Shown: positions 50,000 through 60,300, counted from the first letter of the stretch. The stretch is 64,000 nucleotides of DNA from CBDFGE01 sp965247055 (GCA_965247055.1 CBDFGE010000006.1:1-64000); one strand, 5' to 3'. Made by a program: numbers and translations. Notes: generated by a model not told the origin, from the letters alone.

Positions 50000-51007
50000 T
50001 TGGACAAGGTCACCGTCATAGGGACTACCACGTGGGGCACCGTCCTGGGCATCATCCTCGCCCGAAGGGACATCCCCGTCTCCCTCCTGGCGCGGACACC
50101 GGAGGAGTCCCGAGAGCTGGAGTCTAGGAGGGAGAACACCCGGTTCCTTCCCGGGGTACTCTTCCCCGAGCGCCTGAAGGTGACCCACGACCCCCAGAAG
50201 GCCCTGGGGGGTACCGGAATGGTCATCCTGGCCATCCCTTCGGGCAGCTTCAGGGATAACCTGCGCCGGATAAGGGGGGCCATCGAGGGAGAGCCCATAC
50301 TGCTGAGCGCGTCCAAGGGGCTGGAGATGGCCACGGGCCTTCGCATGAGCCAGGTCCTGGACGAGGAGATTCCCCCTACGCTCCGGCCCCGGATATGCGT
50401 GCTTTCGGGGCCGAATCTCGCCCTGGAGATCGTCGAGGGGAAGCCCGCGTCCACGGTTGTGGCCGCGGGCCAGGCCCGGGTGGCTGAGCAGGCACGGAGA
50501 GTGCTGATGTCTCCCACCTTCCGGGTGTACACCAACGACGATACCGTCGGCGTGGAGCTGGGCGGGGCGTTGAAGAACATCATCGCCCTGGGCGCGGGCA
50601 TATGCCAGGGCTTGGGTTACGGTGACAATGGTAAGGCGGCCTTCATGACCCGCGGCCTGGCGGAGATCACCCGGCTTGGGGTGGCCGCGGGGGCCAGCCC
50701 CGCAACCTTCGCCGGCCTGGCCGGGCTGGGTGACCTGGTGGCGACCTGTGCCAGCCGCCTCAGCCGCAACCACTACGTGGGAGAGCAGCTGGCCGCTGGC
50801 CGGTCCCTTGAGGAGGTGCTGGCCTCAATGAAGAACGTGGCCGAAGGGGTGTACACGACGGTGGCAGCCCTGAAGATGGCCGACGAACTTGGGGTACAGA
50901 TGCCCATAACCAGGGCTACCTACCAGATACTCTTCGAGCGCCTCGACCCCAGGAAGGCCGTCGCGAGCCTGATGGAGAGGCCTCCCAGGGCCGAGGGGGA
51001 GGGTTAG
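50000..51007 (+). CDS. gpsA: Glycerol-3-phosphate dehydrogenase [NAD(P)+]
   Basis: 335 residues, TTG start three bases after plsY. It has SGPNLALEIVEGKPASTVVA, LGGALKNIIALGAGICQGLG (catalytic Lys) and FAGLAGLGDLVATCASRLSRN. The NAD-binding loop reads GTTTWGTVLG, replacing the usual GAGSWGTA pattern, so the second Gly is lost. The rest is standard. It makes glycerol-3-phosphate for PlsY. Confidence 0.93.
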   Translation: MDKVTVIGTTTWGTVLGIILARRDIPVSLLARTPEESRELESRRENTRFLPGVLFPERLKVTHDPQKALGGTGMVILAIPSGSFRDNLRRIRGAIEGEPILLSASKGLEMATGLRMSQVLDEEIPPTLRPRICVLSGPNLALEIVEGKPASTVVAAGQARVAEQARRVLMSPTFRVYTNDDTVGVELGGALKNIIALGAGICQGLGYGDNGKAAFMTRGLAEITRLGVAAGASPATFAGLAGLGDLVATCASRLSRNHYVGEQLAAGRSLEEVLASMKNVAEGVYTTVAALKMADELGVQMPITRATYQILFERLDPRKAVASLMERPPRAEGEG

Positions 51008-51055
51008 GACTGAGGCCGCCGACGCCCGGGTAACGATGCTCCCTCCGAAACGACG

Positions 51056-51796
51056 TCACATCGAGAGATCCCCCACCTCGTAAAGCACCGCCGCCACGGT
51101 CGCTATGGCCGCCGTCTCCGACCGCAGGATACGCCTTCCCAGGCTCACTGGGACCACGCCATGGGAGCGGCCAAGCTCCACCTCCCCCTCCTGGAAGCCC
51201 CCTTCCGGGCCGATGAACACGCGTACCCGGGACGTGTCCCTGTCCATTAGCACCGAGCGCAGTCCGGTGGCCCTCTCATTCTCCCATGGGATGATGGAGA
51301 GACCGGAGCCCTCCGTCCCGCGGCAGGCCTCTTCGAAGGGTACTGGCTCGCCCAGGGTGGGCAGCAGGCTGCGGCCCGACTGCTCCGCCGCCTCGGCGAT
51401 GATCTTGCGCCAGCGAGGGTACCGGCTTTCGCTCCGGCCATCCCGCTGCCGCGGCACCGACCGCTTGCAGACGATGGGCACGAAGTTGGCCACCCCCAGC
51501 TCGGTCCCTTTCTGAAGCACCCACTGGAACTTGTCCCCCTTCAGGATACCCTGGTAAAGGGTGATCTGTATGAAGGGTTCGCCACGCCCCGCCACTGCGG
51601 ACAGCACCTCCGCCTCTACCGTATTTATGGCGCACCGGCTAAGCCGGGAAAGGTACTCCATGCCCGTGTTGTCCAGAAGGGTTATCTCGTCTCCCGGGGA
51701 CATGCGGAGGACCCGGCTGATCTGACGGGCCACCTCACCAGTAAGGCGGGCGTGGCCCTCGGTTATCCAGGAAGGGGGCACGAAGAACCTGTTCAT
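51056..51796 (-). CDS. rsmE: 16S rRNA m3U1498 methyltransferase
   Basis: 246 residues with a PUA-like N-terminal domain (HARLTGEVARQISRVLRMSPGD) and a SPOUT knot at the C-terminal end (RVRVFIGPEGGFQEGEVE, LGRRILRSETAAIATVAAVL). It is 8 bases after prmA and ends the hrcA operon. Confidence 0.93.
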   Translation of the reverse strand: MNRFFVPPSWITEGHARLTGEVARQISRVLRMSPGDEITLLDNTGMEYLSRLSRCAINTVEAEVLSAVAGRGEPFIQITLYQGILKGDKFQWVLQKGTELGVANFVPIVCKRSVPRQRDGRSESRYPRWRKIIAEAAEQSGRSLLPTLGEPVPFEEACRGTEGSGLSIIPWENERATGLRSVLMDRDTSRVRVFIGPEGGFQEGEVELGRSHGVVPVSLGRRILRSETAAIATVAAVLYEVGDLSM

Positions 51797-51804
51797 GGAC
51801 GGTA

Positions 51805-52665
51805 CTACGGGTCCCTGGAGACGACCTGGGCTACCCAGTCATCCGTGCCGCAGGTCTCCAGGTGGCGGAACCCGGCACCCTTCAGGGCGACCTCGAGTTC
51901 GCCTTGCTGTTTCTGCAGGAACCCGGAGGCTATGAGAATACCCTCCGGCGCCAGAGCCCTGTGCAGATGGGGTGCCGCGTTCAGGACTGTTTTGGCGCTT
52001 ATGTTGGCCATGGCTAGGTTGAATCGCCCCTCCGAGGCCAGCGGGTGTGGCAGCGTGCCCCTGGCCAGATGTACTTTGCCCCTCAGGCCGCTGGCCCGGA
52101 TATTCTTCCTTGCGGCCTTGACGGCCGTGGGGTCCACGTCCAGGGCCAGGACGGTTGCGGCCCCCAGCCGGGCGGCCGCTATGGACAGGATCCCGGAGCC
52201 CGTGCCCAGGTCCAGCACCTGGGAGTCGGCCCGCAAATGCCCTTCCAACAGCTCCAGACACATCCTCGTGGTGGGGTGATAGCCCGTGCCGAAGGCCATG
52301 CCGGGGTCCAGCTCAACCACCACTTCATTCTCTTGGGGCTCGTACCCTATCCATGAGGGCTTTATTATCAGCCTCCGCCCGACTCTGAGCAGCTTGAAGT
52401 GGGACTTCCAGGCGGTCTCCCAGTCGGCGTCCTCTAGCGGAATAACCGACAGTTCCCCCATGGGTTGAAGGAGCTTCACGAGCTTTACCCCCACCTCGAT
52501 ACGGGCGAGCCTGCGCCTCGAGGAGCTGGGGAGATAAGTCCGGAGGCCTACCATCCCGCTTCCCAGCTCCTCCGTGGAGAGCCCGTGCCCGTACCTGCTA
52601 AAGAGGTAGGAGACGGGTTCCGCGTACTCCGACGGGACCTCGATGCTGAGCTCTTGCCAGACCAC
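51805..52665 (-). CDS. prmA: Ribosomal protein L11 methyltransferase PrmA
   Basis: 286 residues with an N-terminal L11-binding domain and the SAM site QVLDLGTGSGILSIAAARLGA, plus MANISAKTVLNAAPHLHRAL, where PrmA usually has NIL. It is between dnaJ and rsmE, the common order in many bacteria. Confidence 0.92.
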   Translation of the reverse strand: MVWQELSIEVPSEYAEPVSYLFSRYGHGLSTEELGSGMVGLRTYLPSSSRRRLARIEVGVKLVKLLQPMGELSVIPLEDADWETAWKSHFKLLRVGRRLIIKPSWIGYEPQENEVVVELDPGMAFGTGYHPTTRMCLELLEGHLRADSQVLDLGTGSGILSIAAARLGAATVLALDVDPTAVKAARKNIRASGLRGKVHLARGTLPHPLASEGRFNLAMANISAKTVLNAAPHLHRALAPEGILIASGFLQKQQGELEVALKGAGFRHLETCGTDDWVAQVVSRDP

Positions 52666-52761
52666 GTCCTCCTCGCAAAAAGCCCCGGCCCTTTTATCCT
52701 GACGTGAGCCAGTGGGTCGGGGTGCGCCCGGGGCGTCCCGGGGCTCTGTGCTCCAGTGGGC

Positions 52762-53886
52762 CTAGCTAAAGGCGTCTTTAATCTTGTCGAAGAGCCCCTT
52801 GTCCTTGGCACCGGACTCGCTGGGCTTCTCCATAATACTGCCCAGCTCCTCCAACAGCTTCTCCTGGCGGGAGTCGAGGGAGGTCGGCACTTCGAGCTTT
52901 ATGGGGATTAGCAGGTCGCCGCGGCGGTGTGCATTGAGATGGGGTACACCTTTACCCTTGATGCGAAACACCGATCCCGGCTGGGTCCCTGGGGGTATCC
53001 TAAGGGTCTCGTTGCCGTTCAGCGTAGGTACCTGCAGCTCATCCCCCAGAGCCGCCTGGACGAAGTTGATGGGAAGCACGTACACAAGGTCGTCTCCGTC
53101 ACGGCCGAACAACTCGTGCTCCTTGACCGTTATGTGGATGTAAAGATTCCCGGGAGGGCCACCGTTTGTGCCCACCTCACCTTCACCAGAGAGGCGCACC
53201 TGCATCCCGTCCTCTACCCCCGGGGGTATCTTCACGGCGATCTTCCTGTTGCGCCTCTCTGTACCGACGCCATGGCAGATGGTGCAGGGCGTGGTTATGA
53301 CGGTGCCCTTGCCCCGGCAGGTGGGGCAGCGAGTTACCTGGGAAAACTGGCCGAACACGCTCCTCTGGGACCGCCGCACCTGTCCCATCCCACGGCAGGT
53401 GGAGCACGTGTCCGGCTTGGTGCCGGCCTTGCTGCCCGAGCCGACGCACTCATGGCACCGCTCCTGCCGGGCGACTTCTACTTGGCGCTCGACGCCAAAG
53501 ACGGCCTCTTCAAAGGGGAGGGAAACCCCGTATTGGATGTCGCCGCCCCGCTGGGCCCCACGGTGCCGACCTCTTCCCGTGACGTCTCCGAAGAAGGAGT
53601 CGAAGATGTCGCCGAAGCCTCCGAATACGTCGACCCCCTCGAAGTCCCTCCCACCGGACCCAGCGACCACACCAGCGTGGCCGAAGCGGTCGTACTGAGC
53701 CCGCTTTTGAGAGTCTATGAGTACCTGGTATGCCTCATTGACCTCCTTGAACTTCTCTTCGGCGTCGGGGTTCTTGTTCCTGTCAGGGTGGTACTCCATC
53801 GCCTTCTTGCGGAAGGCTTTTCGTATCGCCTCCTCAGAGGTACCCTTGGAGACGCCCAGCACTTCGTAGTAGTCCCGCTTAGCCAT
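52762..53886 (-). CDS. dnaJ: Chaperone DnaJ
   Basis: ATG 53886 (MAKRDYYEVLGVSKGTSEEA); the longer frame is rejected. 374 residues with HPD in AMEYHPDRNKNPDAEEKF, a Gly-rich region with FGGFGDIFDSFFGD, four zinc motifs (CHECVGSG, CSTCRGMG, CPTCRGKG, CTICHGVG) and a C-terminal substrate domain. The first zinc motif has V in place of the usual residue. It stimulates DnaK, but dnaK and grpE are not here. Confidence 0.96.
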   Translation of the reverse strand: MAKRDYYEVLGVSKGTSEEAIRKAFRKKAMEYHPDRNKNPDAEEKFKEVNEAYQVLIDSQKRAQYDRFGHAGVVAGSGGRDFEGVDVFGGFGDIFDSFFGDVTGRGRHRGAQRGGDIQYGVSLPFEEAVFGVERQVEVARQERCHECVGSGSKAGTKPDTCSTCRGMGQVRRSQRSVFGQFSQVTRCPTCRGKGTVITTPCTICHGVGTERRNRKIAVKIPPGVEDGMQVRLSGEGEVGTNGGPPGNLYIHITVKEHELFGRDGDDLVYVLPINFVQAALGDELQVPTLNGNETLRIPPGTQPGSVFRIKGKGVPHLNAHRRGDLLIPIKLEVPTSLDSRQEKLLEELGSIMEKPSESGAKDKGLFDKIKDAFS

Positions 53887-54017
53887 ACGTTTCAACCCGG
53901 CCCACTGTACTCCGTTGGTATGACGATTTCGCCAGCGCAGATCCTTGAAGCCATCGACCGCCTCCGGCCGAGCTCGTACCGGAAGCCGGTGTCCCACATC
54001 TCGAGGCGTGGCCTAGG

Positions 54018-55040
54018 CTAGGACCTGCCGTGCACTCCCATAACCAGTTCGCTCATAAAGGAAGAGAGGAACCTTATGCCGCCGATGGCATTCCCATACT
54101 CCATGCGGGTGGGGCCGATCACTCCGATAGTCCCCGACGCCTCGTCGGGGATACCGTAGCGGCCCAGGACCACGCTGAAAGGCCTAAGGGCCTCCTCCTG
54201 GTTTTCTTCGCCAATAAAGATTGCCATGCCCTGCTGGCGGGTTGCTTCCGAGAGGATACTCTTCAGCAACACCCTGTCCTCAAGGATCTGCACGACTTCC
54301 TTGGCCCTTCGGGTCTCGACGAACTCAGGCTGGCTCAGGAGCAACCGCAGCCCGTCCACGCAGTGGTCCAGCTCCGCCTCGGCCTCGATCTCCTTGAGCA
54401 TGGAGATGGTGTCGGACATCACCATCTCTTCCAGGGGGACCAGCTCCATCTGTTTTGTCTCGATCTCCCCGTAGCTGAGCCCTGCCAGCTGGTCGTTAAG
54501 CTTGTTGGCCACCTGGGTTAGCTCACTCTGGCTGGTGTGCTCTTCGAGGGGCAACAGGTGCTGCCTTAGCCTGGCCTCCTGAAGCACGACGATGAGCAGG
54601 GCTAGGAACTCTTGAATGTAGACCAACTGAACGTACTTGAGCCGGGACGAGGCGGCCCGAGGGAAGGTGACGATGGCTAGGTTGTCCACCATCCCGGAGA
54701 GCGCCGTCGCCGTGAGCTGTACCCAGACCTCCATGTCCATCTGGGCCTGCTTAAACTGCTCTTTTACCCGCAGCCTCTGCTCCAGCGGCAGCTCCAGCGA
54801 CTCGTCCAGAGATTCCACGTAGAACCTGTAGCCCTTGTCGGAGGGTATGCCCCCTGCGGAGACGTGGGGACGTATGATGTACCCCTCTTCCTCCAGCCCC
54901 GCCATCTCGCTCCTCACGGTGGCGGCGCTAACCTTTTTCGGCCACCGGCGGGCAATGTCGTCCGACGCCACTGGGGTGGCGATCTTGATGTACTCGTCGA
55001 CTAGGAGCTTGAGGACCGCACCCGTCCTTGGCTTAAACAT
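54018..55040 (-). CDS. hrcA: Heat-inducible repressor HrcA
   Basis: 340 residues with N-terminal winged helix (AVLKLLVDEYIKIATPVASD, SAATVRSEMAGLEEEGYI, PHVSAGGIPSDKGYRFYV) and the dimerisation domain ending GTIGVIGPTRMEYGNAIGG. It binds CIRCE; one lies directly upstream. dnaJ follows by 131 bases. Confidence 0.95.
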   Translation of the reverse strand: MFKPRTGAVLKLLVDEYIKIATPVASDDIARRWPKKVSAATVRSEMAGLEEEGYIIRPHVSAGGIPSDKGYRFYVESLDESLELPLEQRLRVKEQFKQAQMDMEVWVQLTATALSGMVDNLAIVTFPRAASSRLKYVQLVYIQEFLALLIVVLQEARLRQHLLPLEEHTSQSELTQVANKLNDQLAGLSYGEIETKQMELVPLEEMVMSDTISMLKEIEAEAELDHCVDGLRLLLSQPEFVETRRAKEVVQILEDRVLLKSILSEATRQQGMAIFIGEENQEEALRPFSVVLGRYGIPDEASGTIGVIGPTRMEYGNAIGGIRFLSSFMSELVMGVHGRS

Positions 55041-55058
55041 CTCACCATCGACACATAT

Positions 55059-55085
55059 TTAGCACCCGGCTCCCCGGAGTGCCAG
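55059..55085. promoter_or_regulatory. CIRCE operator
   Basis: TTAGCACCC-N9-GAGTGCCAG fits TTAGCACTC-N9-GAGTGCTAA at 15 of 18 positions. It lies just downstream of the hrcA promoter and 18 bases before the hrcA start codon, so HrcA should repress its own operon. Confidence 0.85.
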
Positions 55086-55096
55086 GATTCCCACGA

Positions 55097-55125
55097 AATT
55101 TAACATGGGGCCCCGTGCCTGTCAA
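55097..55125 (-). promoter_or_regulatory. hrcA operon promoter
   Basis: On the minus strand TTGACA at 55125-55120, 17 bases, TAAATT at 55102-55097. Transcription would start near the CIRCE element. Confidence 0.75.
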
Positions 55126-55128
55126 GCG

Positions 55129-55157
55129 TTGACTGAGGCCTCACTTAATATTATACT
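55129..55157 (+). promoter_or_regulatory. bioY promoter
   Basis: TTGACT at 55129-55134, 17 bases, TATACT at 55152-55157. It lies back-to-back with the hrcA promoter, with only three bases between the -35 boxes. Confidence 0.7.
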
Positions 55158-55197
55158 CTCCCAGGGTCATATCACCTAGCCACGAGGAGGACCGAAT

Positions 55198-55914
55198 TTG
55201 GCGACACTCTCCGGTTCCGGCACTCTGGCCGAGGCGTTTTTTCCCATTCCGCGGGCGGGCAGACTGGAGCACAGGTTAGCACGGGAAGCAATACTGGTCT
55301 TGGGGTTCGCCGGCTTCGTTGCCATCTGCGCCCAGATCGTCGTGCGGCTGCCGTGGACCACCGTGCCCATCACCGGCCAGACCTTCGCCGTGCTGGTCAC
55401 GGGCGGAGCGCTGGGCGCGTGGCGCGGGGCCGGCGCCCTTAGTGTGTACATGCTCATGGGTATGATTGGAATCCCTGCATTCGCACCGGAAAACAGCGCT
55501 ACCGTGGGAACCTGGGACGTCCATTTTATCTTCCCCTGGAGTGGCAGCGACGCCCTGCCGTGGGATATCTCCAGCGGCGGCTACATCGTGGGCTTCATCT
55601 TCGCCGCGGCACTGGTGGGGTTCCTGGCGGAGCGGCAGTGGGACCGGAGGCCCTGGGTACACCTGGGGCTGTTCATGGGCAACGTAGTCCTGTACATACC
55701 AGGCATCCTGTGGCTCGCCTATCTCATAGCCACCGACTGGGTCCACCCCGCGGCGGGGAAGCCCCTGGGAGAGCTCATCGCCGGGTCCGGCACCTGGGAC
55801 AAGGCGCTGAAGGGCGGGCTCTACCCATTTATTGTCGGAGACATGATGAAGCTGCTGCTGGCCTCGGCGGTGCTCCCCTCGGCCTGGGCAATCCTGAGCC
55901 TTCGGAGGAGATAG
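55198..55914 (+). CDS. bioY: Biotin transporter BioY (ECF S component)
   Basis: 238 residues, TTG start with GAGGAGG upstream. Six membrane helices with RLPWTTVPITGQTFAVLVTG, GAWRGAGALSVYMLMGMIGI and SSGGYIVGFIFAAALVGFLAE, the BioY signatures for biotin binding. A 30-residue insert between helices (ENSATVGTWDVHFIFPWSGS) is unusual. No bioM/bioN-type ATPase or T component is nearby. Confidence 0.88.
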   Translation: MATLSGSGTLAEAFFPIPRAGRLEHRLAREAILVLGFAGFVAICAQIVVRLPWTTVPITGQTFAVLVTGGALGAWRGAGALSVYMLMGMIGIPAFAPENSATVGTWDVHFIFPWSGSDALPWDISSGGYIVGFIFAAALVGFLAERQWDRRPWVHLGLFMGNVVLYIPGILWLAYLIATDWVHPAAGKPLGELIAGSGTWDKALKGGLYPFIVGDMMKLLLASAVLPSAWAILSLRRR

Positions 55915-55918
55915 GACT

Positions 55919-56569
55919 TTGGAGATTACCTGGCTGGGTCACTCCTGTTTCCGCCTTCGTGCCGGGGAGCTAGCTGTGGTCACTGACCCGTTCCCCGAGT
56001 CGATCGGCCTGCGCATGGGACAGCCCCAGGCGCTGGCCGTGACGGTGAGCCAAAGGCACGCCAACCACAACCACTGGCAGGACGTCGCCGGGGACCCCAA
56101 GGTGCTCCGGGGCCCTGGCGAGTACGAGCTTTCAGGTATCTACATCACCGGGCTGATGACCTCCAGAGGAGAGGGGGACCCGGAGGACAAACGGAACACA
56201 GCCTATCTCATCGAGATGGAGAACCTGAGGCTGTGCCATCTGGGGGACGTGAGCAGGGTCCTGTCCACCGGGCAGGTTGAGGAGCTAACGCCGGTGGACG
56301 TTCTGTTCCTGCCCGCCGGCGGCAGCTGCACCGTGGAGATTCCCGAGGCGATCCAGATGGTGCGCGAACTGTCCCCCCGGGTCGTGATACCCATGCACTA
56401 CGGCCTGCCCGGCCTTTCTGTGGAGCTGGGCGGGTTGGATGCACTACTCAGGGAGATGGGCTTACGCGACGTACAGCCCCAGGCCCGCTTCAGCGTGACC
56501 GCTTCGAACCTGCCCCCGGAGATGCGAGTGGTGGTCCTAGAGCCCCTTGGCGTCATGGCCCGGGGCTAG
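55919..56569 (+). CDS. Metallo-beta-lactamase-fold hydrolase (UlaG-like)
   Basis: 216 residues from TTG 55919, four bases after bioY. MEITWLGHSCFRLRAG and VVTDPFPESIGL match the UlaG-like MBL group, as does the late VVIPMHYGLPG. The usual THSHADH metal motif is changed to QRHANHNHW, so metal binding may be altered. Function unknown. Confidence 0.7.
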   Translation: MEITWLGHSCFRLRAGELAVVTDPFPESIGLRMGQPQALAVTVSQRHANHNHWQDVAGDPKVLRGPGEYELSGIYITGLMTSRGEGDPEDKRNTAYLIEMENLRLCHLGDVSRVLSTGQVEELTPVDVLFLPAGGSCTVEIPEAIQMVRELSPRVVIPMHYGLPGLSVELGGLDALLREMGLRDVQPQARFSVTASNLPPEMRVVVLEPLGVMARG

Positions 56570-57165
56570 AAGGCCCTGCTAGGCCGGCGCACCAGGTACA
56601 GCATGACCCCGCCTATGACCACGGCCGCCACACCGAACAGGAGGGCCAGCCTTGGCATATTGGATACCGACGGGTCCCCGGGTATGGGCAGTACTGGGGT
56701 TAAGGTCGGTTGGGGTGTCCGCGTGGGGGTGGGAGTGGCCGTGGGGGGCAACGGTGTAGGCACAGCCTGGTCGAAGTCCAGGTTCAGGTCGCGCTGTACG
56801 TTAATGTCTGGAGCGTAAGTATCCGTTTGACTTGCCCTGATTCTTCCTACGCCCTCCACGACGATCCAGAAGGTGATCTCCTCATCCAGGAGAGCCTCTG
56901 GCGCCCTTATAGTTAGGCCAACGTACCTGCTATCTTCGGTGGTCAACACGGGAGCGCTCTCCCAGGCGCTACACCCTCCGACGCATCCAACGACGGACAG
57001 GCCCTCGCTGGCCGGCTGGCCCTGGATGGCCACGTTCCCTATGTATACTATCGGGAATGGGGGCAGGCCGCCCTGCCCCTGCGCCGCTCCCATGACGGCG
57101 AGCGCCGCGATAAGGCACGAGACTATCGCTGCCAGACTGAATACCCTGCGCCACATCACGAGCAC
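56566..57165 (-). CDS. Secreted protein with Pro/Thr linker and C-terminal anchor
   Basis: 199 residues with signal peptide (FSLAAIVSCLIAALAVMGAA), a compact domain with a CVGGC pair, a Thr/Pro tether (PTPLPPTATPTPTRTPQPTL) and a C-terminal helix (LALLFGVAAVVIGGVMLYLV) followed by basic residues. This is a membrane-anchored exported domain of unknown function. It ends four bases into the convergent MBL gene. ATG at 57165 or a little further in (MWRR) may be used. Confidence 0.65.
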   Translation of the reverse strand: MLVMWRRVFSLAAIVSCLIAALAVMGAAQGQGGLPPFPIVYIGNVAIQGQPASEGLSVVGCVGGCSAWESAPVLTTEDSRYVGLTIRAPEALLDEEITFWIVVEGVGRIRASQTDTYAPDINVQRDLNLDFDQAVPTPLPPTATPTPTRTPQPTLTPVLPIPGDPSVSNMPRLALLFGVAAVVIGGVMLYLVRRPSRAF

Positions 57166-57220
57166 CCCCCTGCCCCTCCTCTGCCCCGGAGAACCGGTGT
57201 CAGGTAATTATATGTTGCAT

Positions 57221-57243
57221 CCCTTCGATAACTGAAGGGTTTT
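57221..57243 (+). terminator. Weak hairpin with short T-run
   Basis: CCCTTC-N7-GAAGGG followed by TTTT on the plus strand, in a gap without genes read that way. It may be a minor signal only. Confidence 0.3.
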
Positions 57244-57372
57244 ACCGGCCTGGTTCCACGGAATTGTCCCGGCGATAGTTGCTGTGGGTATCACCGGGGC
57301 CTATTGACCCAACAACCTCTGGGACCGCGGGCATCGCCTTCCTAAACCGGAGTGGCTGATGGAGCCGGGTTC

Positions 57373-60300
57373 CTACCGCTTGATGCCCGGCGTTAGGTTA
57401 GTGTTCGTCGTGTACAGCACCCAGTACCCTCTCCCTATCTGGGCCGCGTCGGAGATGGTGGTAACATTGTTGTCCGGCGCCGCCTGGTTCGGGGATATGC
57501 CGATCCACTGGCCATGATCGAAGGTGAAGGCCTTGCTCCAGGTGGCCAGGCCGAAGTAGTTGTCCACGTCCAACTCGGTGCCCTCCTGTATGTCCGCCGT
57601 CGAGGCTAGAGGAGTTCCCGCGATGGCGATGGGGGCCAGGCTGATGACCGGTACCAGGTTCCACTCGCCGGCGATCACGGCTATGGTGGGCGGCACCTGG
57701 TCCGCCTGGAGCGGCGGCGTGGCTATGGACACGACCACGGTGGCGGTGGCCTTGACCCAGTAGGCGTGCCTGGCGTCTATGGTCTTCAGGTCGCCCACGA
57801 ACAGGCCCGTTACCGGGTCGCGTACCGCTATGAGCCACGGCACGTTGGCCTCACCAGACAGTGGCCGCGTGAACACCAGGTTGACCTCGTCCACGCCGCC
57901 GAATACTGCTCCAATGGTCTTGTCTTTGGGGTCCCGGGGCACGGATTTCAGGTTCATGCCGGGGGACAGAGTTACCAGGAAGGGGGGCGGCTCCACCACC
58001 GTGAAGGTAACGCTGGCGGCGGTGGCCAGGGTGTTCCCCAGATCGTCGGTGCCGTTGAAGGTCAGGGTATGGGAGCCGATCCCGATCTTGGAGATGGCGA
58101 TGCTGAAGGTGCGGTTGTCCCTCGTCCCCGACAGGCCCAGGACGTTGCGCTCGGTGGCCGTGCCGGCGTCCAGCACCGCGCTGGTGAGGGTGACGCCGGT
58201 ATGGGTGTCGCCGTCGTACTCGGCCTCGGACGCCCAGTCGATCTCTACGACGAAGGGCTCCTGGTCGGGGGACTGCGATGCGGCCGCCGGCGTGGTGCCC
58301 ACGGGCGCGGCCAGGGCGGGGTCTATCTCGACGGTCTCCGTCTTGGTCCCCAGGTTGCCGGCGGCGTCCCGGGCGGTTACCGTGATGTTGTACTGCCCGG
58401 CGTTGAATCCGGTGAGGTCAAAACTCCACTCCACCTGCGGCGTGACGATCCTGCTGGAAGTGGTGGAAGGGTTGTCGCCGGTGCACACCAGCGTGGGGGC
58501 GTTCACGCACCGGTTGATGGCTCGCTGGGGCAGAGCGCCTACAATAGGCTCGTCGGAGGTTACCGTCATCGCGATGGTGCCCGTGGTGAAGGAATTAGCG
58601 ATGTTGACCGTTAGTCCGGGCGAGATCCCGTCGGCGGCTGCCTCGACGACCGACGCCGTCACGTCATTCGTGTCCACAAAGTTGCTGCCCAGGTCCGCCA
58701 CGTCGCCCACGATCTCTACCCGAGGCGTCGCAGTCGGGGCTAGCGTCGGCACCTGGAGGAACACGCTGTCAGGAAGATCGGCGGCGGGGTCGATCCCCGT
58801 CGGCTCTACGCCGTCCACCAGGAAGTCGCTGGTCTGGAAGCTGGTGGAGTCCATAGCTCGGTCGAAGACCACCCTGATCCACTCCCGCGAGCTGACTAGG
58901 CGCTCGTCTGCGGCCGTGGCTGGGTCGTCCGTTATCGTGGAGTCGAACCTAGTACCGGCGACGACGCTGTTCAGCTCCGGCCTCCTGTTGTCCACGAACA
59001 GCGTGAAGGGCTGTGCCCCAGCCGTGGCGGCGTCAGCGTCCGTCGACCCCAGATTGCCCGCGTTGTCCCGGGCCTCGATGCGCCAGGTTATGGTAGCCCG
59101 TCCCGCGGTGGTCGCCAGGTCCGCGATGGGAGTGAGGTTGTTTATGCTGTATTTGATACTGTATACCCCGGACCCGGAGAAGGTCTCGGCCACGCTGATG
59201 TCGCTGGTACTAACCGCCTGTGGGATGTTGTTCACGGAGGCGAACACGGCAACGGACGCACCGACCTCGGCCGAGGGATTTACACCGGCGATGGTGTCGG
59301 TGACCTCAACGGTGAGCTCGGTGGTCAGGACGTTGACCGTTGCGTTATCCGCCGGGCTCGACACGGGGAAGGTGGGTGCCCCCGACTCCACGCTGACCCG
59401 CGCGGGAGACGGTGCGCGCCCGTTCTGGTCGTTGTAGCTGACGGTGATGGCGCCGCCATCGAATCCCGCCAGGTGGGGCCGCACAGCGTCCCCGGTGAGG
59501 GTGGGGTCCAGGTTGGCGTTGTCGGCGCCGTCTGCGTCCACGTTACCGTCGATCACGATGACGGTGGTGGAGTATATCCCGGTGTTGGGCCCCGTCTCCC
59601 TCATACGCAGCGGGATCTCCCTGGCAGCGGCATCTTTCACCGTCACCAAGTCGGCCAGCCCGAGGTAGTTGATATTGATGGTGGTGCCGACGGCAAGGGC
59701 ATCTCCCGAGTGCGCGAGGGTGATTGTGTTCCCGCCGGCCAGCCCGTTGTCGGCGTTGGCCAGGGTGGCGACCCGACCCAGGTCGGTGATCACCGGTGTG
59801 TTGGCCACACTTCTCCCAGCGATGCTCAGGTTTATGTCGGCGGTGCTAACCGCACCGGAAGCGTTGGTGTCCTGCAAGGGCAGCCAGTCGAGATTCAGGC
59901 CCAGGGTGAAGGCTTCGCCGTTGGTCAGCCCCGTGTTAGGTATGGTCACTGCCTGCCGGCCGAGGTAGGTCACCGTAAAGGTGGCGCCGTTGGCAAGGGT
60001 GGTGTTGAACGTCACCGTCTTGTTGTCCCCTGAGATGGCGGTGGCCGTGGCGGTCCCGGTGATGACGATGTCCGCCACTGTGACGGTGCCTGAGACGTTG
60101 TTATCGAGGACCACGTTGTTCAGGGCTGCCGTGAAGTCGCCGGTAGCGTCCTTGCCCGCTACTGAAACGGTCTGGGACTGAAGGTAGTCCAGGAAGTTGG
60201 TGGCGTTGCCGGCGACCAGGGTCGCCGGCGTGTTGTTCGTCAGAGTCACTGAGGTCTGAGCCTGGGAGAGGGCCGTCACGGTCAGGGTGCTGGACCCCCC

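Noticed and set aside
57779..59437. A 552-codon plus-strand frame over the surface protein
   Set aside because: Ser/Thr/Arg-rich mirror of the repetitive protein on the other strand.
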